A stretch of 62,781 nucleotides of DNA from Acanthamoeba castellanii str. Neff. Taxonomy: Eukaryota; Discosea; Longamoebia; Acanthamoebidae. Where the stretch lies: the NCBI RefSeq assembly GCF_000313135.1, contig NW_004457291.1:2866-65646 (forward strand). Reading direction: 5' to 3'. The notes under the pieces are model-generated. The model was not told the origin of the DNA. It worked only from the letters and a program-made list of their open reading frames with translations, and did not search any database. A program made the translations under genes and the position numbers. Of the stretch, positions 12,124 to 20,513 are shown piece after piece; position 1 is the stretch's first letter; every line of letters begins with the position of its first letter.

Positions 12124-12612
12124 TTCCTCCACACGTGCGCATAAAGCGAAGCCCCTGGCTGGTCAAAAAAAAAGAAAGCTAAATAAATATATCTTACGCC
12201 CAGCCAAGCGTCACGGTACTCGAACGCGCACACCGGTTGAGCTGGAGAGCTGCGGTCGAGCTGGATACGCCCGAAGGTGCGCCAAGAAGCTGCCACACCG
12301 CTACCGCGGAGGCGGTGTTGATTGGGGTAATCACGGCGGGGCGGAGCTACCAGGCCTTGAAAGCGGACAATAACCAAAAGAAGCAACCGGACAAGACTGA
12401 AGGCACTCACGCGGGCCGCCAACCAACTTCATCTTTGGTTTTCTCTCCTCTTTGTCCACCCGTTCCTCCCCTTGTGGTACTACTCCTTCGTTCCTTCTCC
12501 GTGCAACCCTAGGACCTTAGCGACAAACAATAAGAACCAGACGAAAGAACCAGCAGAAGATCTGAAGGATTCTGCATCGCATCCCTCGATTGAAGCAGTG
12601 TTCGGAGAAGTA
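12124..12612. promoter_or_regulatory. Divergent 5' region between SDR and CP-motif gene
   Basis: Nearly 490 bases between two divergent starts. On the minus strand a splice-competent ORF (from ATG 12432, with a GTGAGT donor) could add an arginine-rich leader to the SDR. On the plus strand the frame of the next gene stays open from about 12472 without an ATG, suggesting a 5' UTR. A short AT-rich patch lies at 12170-12195. Confidence 0.4.
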
Positions 12613-14181
12613 ATGGAGGGGGACACCCTTCTCGATTCGGATTCGGGCAGCTTCGATTCGTTGACATTTCTTCCCGCTGGCTCCAATCTCGAGGAACGGC
12701 CCTCCAAAAAGCGCTCATTCGACAACCTCAGCAACACATCCACAACCCTGCCCTCCACATCATCACTTCAGCGAGCGAGCGCCCAGAAAGATAAGAAGAA
12801 ACGAAAGGTATCCTTCATGATCAGCGACGACGATGAGGGAAAGAAAGAAGTGGCAGGAAAGCCAAATCATGACGAGGGGGACATAAAGTTGAGTAAGGAG
12901 GAAATTGAGGAGATGAAGCGGAAGACGGAGCATTGGTGGAGCCTGCCGGACGGCACGACGCAGGAGGAATTCGATCACGCCTTCGACCACTTCAAGGACG
13001 GCAGATACTTCCAGACGCACATGGAAATCGAATGGATGGATGTACAAATTCAACGGGCATGTGGCCGATTGCTCTCACAGGACCAATTCAGGTGTGCTTC
13101 TCTTCCCTTTCATCTTCGTGTCCTTCCCCTGTGGCTTTTCGTGCACAGCTCGCCTCCCTCGCTCGCGTCCCTTCCCTTCTCATCTTCCCGTCCCTTGTGC
13201 AGCGACCCCGTACAACAGCTGTGCGCAGCGATCCATGCAGCGATGACGCACAACGATGCCGAACGTGTGGCGAAGCTTGTCCAAGAGGACCCTGAGCTCA
13301 CCCAGTGCGTCATTCGACCCTCCTGTGTGTGTTGATTGAATCACAGGCCTTCACACTAAACGGAGGGCTTTGCTACTGCTGCATCACCTACAACCTGCAG
13401 GCTGATGGAGCAGTATAAGGCGTCTCATGTCGACATGCTTGTGGAGAGACAGAGGCTCACTGACAAGTTCGGCATGATCCACTCGGCCAAGATCGCCATC
13501 AAGTCCGAGTATATGCTCTCTCCCTCTTCCTCTTCCCATTCAACCTTTCTTCTCGCAGCCCATCGCTCACCTCGGGCACCATTCACCGCCCAATGCACAC
13601 AGGGTGTACGTGTGCTCGGCCACCCGTTTGAAGCAGGCCGGCAAGGAGGTGACGGATGAGGCGGTGGAGGAGGAGCTTGCCGCCTTCGAGCGCGGCGTGA
13701 ACACCGTTCCGGGCAGTCAGCCGCAGGGAGGGTGCATCATGGCACAGGGCTACCGAGGGCCACCGATGGACGTCTCGGGGATGGGCACCTGCCCAGTGCG
13801 ACACGATGGCCAACAACAACAATCACTACCACAGTCGCCACAAACAGGTACCACTGACAACCGTTTACCGCTCCACGCGCTCTCATATGCAATGACCTCT
13901 CACCTTTCACTCATGCTTGTGCGTGGCTCACACACACAGCGGCGGCTCATCCACCACCTGCGGGCGTGTGCCCTTTCACGGGACGAAGGGCGCCCACAAG
14001 CGGAGGTGAGCCGAGCCAGAAGCAGCAGCAGACCCGCGTCGAGGAGAGCATGAGTGCGCTGCCCGCGCCGAGTGGAGCGCGTGGTACCACGAGCGTGTGC
14101 CCCTACACCGGACACAAGGCGCCGACATGCGGCGACGAGGGTGTCCAGCCGCCCGAGGAAGACGACGGCGTCGGTGAATGA
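12613..14181 (+). CDS. Hypothetical protein with repeated Cys-Pro motifs
   Basis: Five or so exons. The N-terminal third is acidic and Ser-rich with a basic KDKKKRKVSF patch that could act as a nuclear signal, followed by HWWSLPDGTTQEEFDHAFDH. The middle (MEQYKASHVDMLVERQRLTD) looks helical. The C-terminal part carries three Cys-Pro elements: GTCPVRHDG, VCPFTGRRAPT and VCPYTGHKAPT. The last two are near-identical C-P-[FY]-T-G-x-[RK]-A-P-T modules about 45 residues apart, each followed by a Gly-rich segment. Cys-Pro is the core of heme regulatory motifs, but no function is shown. The family is not recognised. Start at the first in-frame ATG. Confidence 0.6.
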
Positions 14182-14343
14182 TCGTGCATCGCGTGGTGTA
14201 CCATCGCCACGTGCCAATACACATATGTACAGTCAATCACATGACCATCGTCGCCATCAACCCCCACAGCACAGCCAGTGTTGGCAACGGCCGCTGACAG
14301 GCACGCGTGGCTAATTGTTGAACAAAAAGAGCGAGGGAAGAAG

Positions 14344-15204
14344 ATGGGCCGCAGCACCAAGAAGATGGAGTCGTTGGTGGAGCTGAGTGGGAGGGCGGTG
14401 GCGCGCAGCGTGGCAAAGATGAAGGAGGAAGAGCTGTCTGCTTATCTGGCCCTCATGCCGAAGGACTTGTGGGGCACCATCCTGTGGCAGCTTTCGAAAT
14501 GCAACCTCCTCGACCGGGGACGATTCGTGAAGCATCTTCTTCCGCAGTGCGCGCCCTACATAGACGCTCTTCAATTCACCGCTTCCAATGCTCGCGAGTG
14601 GTTGTACGACACCGACGTCAATCTGGTCGTGAGGCAGTGCCCCAACCTCACGCAGCTCGATCTCTCGCGCTGCCGCCACCTCATGACGCCCCGCATCCAT
14701 CACCCACAGCTCAAGCGGCTGGCACTGCTCGAGGCAGGCAGGAAGGAGTTCAATCCTTCGATTGATTGCCCGCAGCTGCGTGCCTTCGCTCTCCAGCTGC
14801 AGAACATCCGAGTGTTCAAGAAGCAGATGGCGCTGCTCGCGACCCGCTCGCCTCTGTTGGAGGAGCTGCATCTCGTGGGGCCGATCGATCTCAAGGTGCT
14901 GACGATAGCGTTCCCCAATCTGCAAACCCTGCACCTCATCGGGTGCATCAGCCTGCGCATGTCGTCCATTCTACCCGTCGTCGCGTCCCACCCGCGCCTG
15001 ACCCGAGTGATCTTGGACGAATTCCTGCGACCCGAGCTGCCGGAGACCCTCCTCGACCGAGGCGAGGATGACACCACGCAGGCCCGCGAGGGCGAGGATG
15101 AGGAGGACGTGGAAGAGGAACAACGTGGCGCCCCAAGCGAGGAAGAGAAGCAAGTACGGGAGATCTTGCATCGGGGTGTAATCTTTGGCTTCGCCACGTT
15201 GTGA
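14344..15204 (+). CDS. Leucine-rich repeat protein, F-box/LRR-like
   Basis: A single-exon gene of about 286 codons. The N-terminal 60 residues (ELSAYLALMPKDLWGTILWQ) resemble the helical start of F-box-like proteins but do not give a clear F-box. Residues about 95-225 have spaced repeats such as CPNLTQLDLSRCRHL, HPQLKRLALLEAG, LLEELHLVGPIDL and FPNLQTLHLIGC, the AMN1-like LRR pattern. The C-terminus is a run of D and E. LRR proteins of this sort usually bind a protein partner, often as E3 ligase adaptors; the partner here is unknown. It sits between two plus-strand genes with short spacers. Confidence 0.65.
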   Translation: MGRSTKKMESLVELSGRAVARSVAKMKEEELSAYLALMPKDLWGTILWQLSKCNLLDRGRFVKHLLPQCAPYIDALQFTASNAREWLYDTDVNLVVRQCPNLTQLDLSRCRHLMTPRIHHPQLKRLALLEAGRKEFNPSIDCPQLRAFALQLQNIRVFKKQMALLATRSPLLEELHLVGPIDLKVLTIAFPNLQTLHLIGCISLRMSSILPVVASHPRLTRVILDEFLRPELPETLLDRGEDDTTQAREGEDEEDVEEEQRGAPSEEEKQVREILHRGVIFGFATL

Positions 15205-15489
15205 GACTCGCCTTCTTCTGTGCGCACCTTTTTGCCTTGTGACGGAGAAGAAGCACGTTTTTCGTCGACTCCGGTCATGGTCGCGCGGTTGGCGGATAGT
15301 ACGTAGAGACGGTCGCGTGGATGCACACGACTGAGGCGAAAGGAGAGAAGGAGCCTTGCGGAAGGAGTTCCTCGCAGCCTCTGTCGATCGATAGGATAAA
15401 CTGCACACACAGGTAGCATAGCGTCTTGGGCACAACATTTGAAAGCGACCACACCGCAGGAGAAGAACGTGGTGCAGCGTAGGGCGTGG

Positions 15490-18003
15490 ATGGAAAAGAG
15501 GAGATCCCAGCATGGCGCGGAAGATGAAGAGATCGAAGTGGAGGGCAATCCATTCGAGGCCCTGCATTTCCCTCCAGCCAGAAAGTTTGGCAGCGGCATT
15601 TATCGGGTGGATGGATCGGTGACAAGGAAAGGGGAGGAGAAGCCAAACCTCTACGACTCGGCACGGCTCGAAGAAGCGAGAGCAGGACGGCTTGAGGCGA
15701 CAAAAGAGGATGTGGTCGGCAAGCTCCTCTTCAACTTCAGAGATCTGAAGGATGCCACCAACACTGGCCGCAGCCGCCTGCGCATCAAGCCTGGCAGGGT
15801 GTATCGCACAGCCTGCATCGCGCGCGGAGACGTCGACATCGACCAAATCGCCAAGATTATCGCTTACATCAAGGACGAGGTGGGAATTCGAACCATCATC
15901 GACTTCAGGAACAAGGATGAGAAGCAAGCCGATCCGTTCGATCGAGTGCTCGAGGACTTCTACCCCACCACGAAGGCAACAACACCCAACATCGAAGGAC
16001 ACCCACGACGGTTTCACATCCCGCTCATGAATCTCGACTTCAAGCTGCGTGGCCTCTTCAACTTGGGCACCAACAAGCTGACCAAGCTGTATGCCCACCC
16101 CACTTTCTCTTAAAGCGCACAGAGCAACCTCACACGTGACCTTTGCTCATCTGCATGGGATACAGAAAGCTGATAGGAGCCGCGCTGCCTGTGGGCCACG
16201 GCGTGACACCGACGGAGGTGATGTCGAAGAACGCGATGAACGTGATGGGGCTGCTTGGTCTAAACCAGCTCATGCTGGTCTACTGCGGTGCTTATCTCGT
16301 CCACACAAGCCCCCCTTTATGCTGCACCGCGCCAACACTTGCCGGCCGCTAATGGTGAGGTTCTGTACAGGGAAGGAGATAGCGCAAGTGCTGCGCTTGT
16401 GCACGGATCCCACGAACTACCCCATCATGTACCACTGCTCTTCCGGCAAAGACAGGACAGGTGAGTCTCATCCCTCCAGTGCGGCCATAGATCTGAATCG
16501 GTGATATTGATCCTCTTCCCGTCTCCTTCCGCAGGATTGATCACGGCTCTTATTTTGCGGTGCTGCGAAGCGGACACGAAGGACATCATAGCCAACTATC
16601 ACGAATCTGAGATTGCACTGGACCCGGTCATGCCTCGGATCGGTATGCATCATCATCATCATCATCATCACAGACCTCTTAGTGCACCCTTTCTCACCCG
16701 GGTCGTGGTGGCTGCCTCTTGCCAATGTTCAGTGGAGGAGAACCGCGAGAAGGGTCTCGATGCAGGGTTCGATGGCACGCCGCCGCAGGTGATGCACGAG
16801 ACGCTCAAGTTCATCAAGGCGCACTGGGGCTACACGTCTCACTACCTCGACTCGGTCGGCTTCCCGCTCGAGTGGCAACATCAACTGCGGGACAACTTGA
16901 CGAAGGGTCGCACGGATAGCGACGGGTCGGCCAAGGGCTACTCGAGAGAGGATTACGAGTGCGAACAGGCGGCGGCGTTTCAGAAGTTCCTGTGGGACAG
17001 CCTGGACGACTCGACACCGGCCGATGACGGGACTAGCATCGCGCGAGGCGTGAAAGCGAAGCGGCTGGCGCCCGCCATCGCCAAAGCGAAGACCAAGGCC
17101 ATAGAGAAGAAAGAGAAGAAGGCCAAAAAGCAACTCAAGGAGTGGAAAAAGCAGATGAAGGAGTCGGGCGGCAAGCGAAAGATGGCCAAGATGGCCAGCG
17201 ACAGCGCGCTGAGCGAGAAGAAGCAGGGCCGTCGGATCTCGCAGTCCCAAGACTCGAAGCTGACGCGGAAGGAGAAGAAAAAGGAGAAGAAGAAAATGAA
17301 GAAGGCCGAGAAGGAGTGGAAGAAGGGAAGCCTTGGGCGGAAGGCGTCGTCCGCCTCTTCGCCGCTGCTTTCGTCCTCCTCTTCGTCGAGCTTCGACTCC
17401 GCCAGCGAGAGCGAGCACAGCCCATCCAGCTCCAGCTCGTCAGCTGACGACTCAAGCTCGAGCAGCGACTCTGACTCTGACGACGTGCCCACGCCCGCCC
17501 GAGGGGCCGGACCCGACGACGAGGAGGAGCCCAGCCCGCCGCCGTCGCCCTGGGCGCGCCGACGGAGAGGTGTGACCAACGACAAGAGCCCACGATCGCC
17601 GCCGGCCCTGCGCAAACGAGCCGACGTACATCCCCAGGCGGCGCCCGCGGCCAACAGCTCTGGACCTTCATCATCGTCTTCGTCGGCGCCGAAGCTGACC
17701 TCGCCGCGCCTGCAGATCTCTGCGCCGACCATCGGCTGTGGGCGGGTGTCGCCGAGGGCTGCCGCCGACTTTGCAACGACGCCTGTGCCGGCCCTCATCC
17801 CACGACCAGCACCGGCGGCGGTCGAGAGCGATGGCACGAGGCTGTCGCCAAGGCCGTCGCCGCGCTCCCGTTCGCCTTCGCTTTCGCCTTCGTCACTGCG
17901 TCGAGGGCTGGCCGCCGCCACCGAGAGCGAGGAGGGCGTTGGCGGCACCAACGACGTGCGCGTCACGCAACGAGCCAACCCAGCTGCTTGCCTCGTGCAG
18001 TGA
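15490..18003 (+). CDS. Tyrosine phosphatase-like protein (Y_phosphatase3 family)
   Basis: The N-terminal half shows the family start NFRDLKD followed by RIKPGRVYRTACIARGD. IRTIIDFRNKDEK follows, then the active-site P-loop HCSSGKDRTG at about 16431-16460, just before an intron with donor GTGAGT. Cys is the nucleophile and Arg binds phosphate; HCxxGKDRTG is typical of PF13350 phosphatases that act on phospho-Tyr/Ser or phosphoinositides. After the catalytic domain comes a long low-complexity tail. It is first lysine-rich (AKAKTKAIEKKEKKAKKQLK), then Ser/Asp-rich, then Pro/Ser-rich, unlike bacterial relatives, which stop after the domain. The start is the first in-frame ATG. A 90-base intron at 16643-16732 keeps the frame open. 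Confidence 0.8.
16643..16732 (+). repeat. Frame-preserving intron with a (CAT)n tract
   Basis: Bounded by GTATGC and TTCAG, length 90, so divisible by three. It has no in-frame stop and would add eight consecutive His residues if retained. The upstream exon ends PRI and the downstream starts VEENREKG when it is removed. Confidence 0.65.
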
Positions 18004-18097
18004 GCAGAGATATTTGTGGATTATTTATTTGTCAAATAAAAAAGATAAATAATTAATAATTGATTCATTTTTCTTTACATCACACACAACAAGAAAG

Positions 18098-18400
18098 ATG
18101 GAGGCAATTGTAGAGGACGCGCTGCCCTACTTGCGCAGGGAGAAGGGCATCCACCCGCAGACGAGGGACAACACGCACCTCTATGGCTACGCGATGCTCT
18201 CTGGCTCGTTCCTGTTCTTCACGACGACCATGTACTGGGTGCTGGTGTCGAAATTCATGCCTGACACGGGCAACCCGCTGCTCGACTGGATCAAGCACGA
18301 CAATTACTACTGCCTCGTGGTCTTGTCGTGCATCCCAGTCAGCTTCGTCATCGTCTACTTCAACTGGCTGGCGTTCAAATTCTTTCGACACAACTCGTAA
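18098..18400 (+). CDS. PIGY: PIG-Y, subunit of GPI-GlcNAc transferase
   Basis: An intronless gene for 100 residues. Two hydrophobic segments are separated by a short loop: MLSGSFLFFTTTMYWVLV and CLVVLSCIPVSFVIVYF. The end is NWLAFKFFRHNS. Human PIG-Y is 71 residues with the same two-helix plan and ends in a very similar W-x-GIKLFRHN, so this C-terminus is the deciding evidence. PIG-Y is an ER membrane subunit of the complex that puts N-acetylglucosamine on phosphatidylinositol, the first step of GPI-anchor synthesis. The 30-residue N-terminal extension is cytosolic by prediction. The gene is followed 70 bases later by a convergent LYR-motif gene. Confidence 0.75.
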   Translation: MEAIVEDALPYLRREKGIHPQTRDNTHLYGYAMLSGSFLFFTTTMYWVLVSKFMPDTGNPLLDWIKHDNYYCLVVLSCIPVSFVIVYFNWLAFKFFRHNS

Positions 18401-18470
18401 GTGTACATCTGCGCGCAAGCAAGCGGTGGCGATCGCGGATTCGTGATGGCAGCGAGGCTTCTTCCACGGC

Positions 18471-18704
18471 CTAGGCATCGTCGGCGGCCACGGCCAGCAG
18501 CACGAGATGGGCGCGCTGCAGGAGGTTCTCGATTCGCTGGGGATTCGATTCATCCTTGTGCTTGCGGAATTCGGATCGGATTCTGCTCACGGCCCATGTG
18601 CACGCCACCTCATTCGATTGGTAGGACGCGCTTGACGCCTGAATCAACATCTTGTACAGCTGCTTCGCGTAGCTCGCGTACTGTGCTCGCATCGCCTGAT
18701 TCAT
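18471..18704 (-). CDS. LYR-motif protein, LYRM9-like
   Basis: An intronless gene for 77 residues starting at ATG 18704. It shows the LYR signature as QLYKMLIQAS, and the downstream block IRSEFRKHKDESNPQRIENL. The DExNPxRI element is characteristic of LYRM9 among the LYR family. LYR proteins are small three-helix mitochondrial proteins that bind acyl carrier protein and help Fe-S or respiratory complex assembly; the exact client of LYRM9 is not established. Length matches the family (about 78 in human). It is convergent with PIG-Y, leaving almost no room for separate 3' UTRs. Confidence 0.72.
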   Translation of the reverse strand: MNQAMRAQYASYAKQLYKMLIQASSASYQSNEVACTWAVSRIRSEFRKHKDESNPQRIENLLQRAHLVLLAVAADDA

Positions 18705-18801
18705 CTTTTTATTTTATGTTTACCTTTTTTTTTGTTCATCTTTACTTTTTTTATTATTTATTTTGCCCCGACACCAGCAGCCAACATTCGTCCATAGATC
18801 G

Positions 18802-19647
18802 ATGCAGCAGTCCACAGCAGTGCCGCCTCCCCGTCCCAAGAACCCGCCCCCGATCGAGGGACCCTTCTCTCGCCAGGCCGCGAGCTCGAGCGAGTCGCGC
18901 TCCTCGTTTTCGTCGCCTTCGCTGTCGGCCGTGAGCCATCCATCTTCAGCACGTAATGATGGCGTCGGGGCGGAAGAAGAAAAGAAGGAGGGACCGCGCA
19001 TGCGGGTGGCGCGGGCCTCCTACGGCGCGGGGACCGTGCTGGCCGACGTCACCGACACGCTGCAGCGCATGGCGGACGAGGCCGGCGGGCTCACCCTCGA
19101 CGCCTTTGGCTACAAGGGTCTCAGGCCCAACGGCTGCATGAACGCCCTCTTTGGTACTTCCACCCTCCCTGCACCGCCTTCCTGTTCGACTTCTGCAAGG
19201 CGGCGATGACGTCAGCAGAGCCACCAAGTTTAGCTCCGAACTCACCACGCTGTGTCGTGTGCTGTGTGCCGTGTGCGGTGGGCCTCATCATCAGGTGATC
19301 CCGTGCCTGGCCGCGACAAGCAGCTTCTCTTCTCGTACGAGATCCTGGGGTGCCGTCTCCATCTCATCACCACGCCCGAAGACAAGAAGGTGCGCTCGCC
19401 CGAATAGATTGCCCCACACAGCAACAACTCACCACCCATCCACCCACCGCCAGTTGAAGTTGACGATGGAGCACATGTATCGGAAGGTGATGGGCGGCTC
19501 CCCGCCTGACGAGGCCAAGCTCGTCGCCGTCGAGATTCTCAAGGCCACCTACGGCCGCGGCAACAACGTGCACGATGTCACCTTGATCCTTCGGGACATG
19601 CTCGCCGAACAAGGTGTGTCTTGTGGCTTGTGTGTGTCGTGTGTGTC

Positions 19648-19708
<61 letters not shown>

Positions 19709-19944
19709 GTGTTATGTGTGGAGTACTCACGAGTGGCAATGGTGCAGGAGGGCGTGGGCTGGTCGCGTTCGGGTACAAGGTGAAGCCCAATGGGTGCATG
19801 AACAAGGCCTTTGGCGATCCGTGCCCGGGCGAGGACAAGACCCTGGCCATCGAGTACCGGTGGCGGACCTCCCTGCTGGCCCACGCCGTCGACGAGGACA
19901 AGAAGCTCTCCCTCTCCTTCGAGAAGATGCGACCACTTCTCTGA
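18802..19944 (+). CDS. Tandem DUF3395-like domain protein, copy 1
   Basis: Four exons. After a Pro/Ser-rich N-terminus come two related modules. Module 1 runs RVARASYGAGTVLADVT, LDAFGYKGLRPNGCMNALFG, then after an intron DPVPGRDKQLLFSYEILG. Module 2 runs EILKATYGRGNNVHDVTLIL, FGYKVKPNGCMNKAFGDP, CPGEDKTLAIEYRW. The pattern A-x-YG...DVT...FGDPxPGxxKxLxxxY resembles DUF3395, known from the C-terminus of DNAJC11 and some bacterial proteins; there is no J domain here. The function is unknown. A second gene of the same design is at the far end of the window on the other strand. The start is the first in-frame ATG. Confidence 0.65.
19650..19707. repeat. (GT)n microsatellite in an intron
   Basis: Almost pure GT dinucleotide on the sense strand, in the last intron of the first DUF3395-like gene. 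Confidence 0.9.
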
Positions 19945-20513
19945 TCTGCGCTGATCAAGGCCACCAACCAAAAAAACGAAAAAAAGAGAAATGAAAATAA
20001 AATAAAATAGGGATATTGAGAGGATCATAACATGTTGCTCATACTCCCAGGAAGGTCCGCTTTTCAACTAATTCCGAAATATGCATTGCCTAAAAAGGGT
20101 GTGCCTCGAGACCCATTTTGCTGGAATCAATAGGCCAATCGCCGAATGGCATGATTGGAATGTCGACAATCAGGGCTTCTACGGAACTCAGGGATCTTCT
20201 AGATGAGGGACTTCTCCTTCATGAGTCCTCGGGCAGCACAACCGTGACCTGGTCGCCGCCCAACCGCAGCCAACCGGTAGTCGTCAAACTCCTGGTCCGT
20301 TCTCCCAAGTGGTCGCCAACTGGGCCAAATGGTCGTTGCCCAAGTGCGACGCCCCTCCGCGGGTTAACCAGACCTAGGAGTTAGCCCCCAACAACCAAGT
20401 ACAAAAGGGCGCCCACCCGGCTTTGAACCTCACCAACAACAAACACAACACTCTCGACCTTCTTCTTCTACAACTCTTCGCTCAGCAGAAACTTCATCTT
20501 TACCACCTCAAGG
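19945..20513 (+). promoter_or_regulatory. Upstream region of the cellulase gene
   Basis: Contains the 3' end of the preceding gene and the promoter of the cellulase. A TATA-like element (TACAAAAG, about 20400-20407) lies roughly 110 bases before the ATG, followed by a CA-rich leader (ACCAACAACAAACACAACAC). No coding frame in the first 450 bases looks like protein. Confidence 0.45.

Noticed and set aside
14971..16098. Long minus-strand frame of about 375 codons
   Set aside because: It is the shadow of the LRR and phosphatase coding regions, shows no domain, and crosses the intergenic gap.
16650..16675. Run of His codons that looks like a vector His-tag
   Set aside because: It is a (CAT)n tract inside an intron with good splice sites, not vector sequence.
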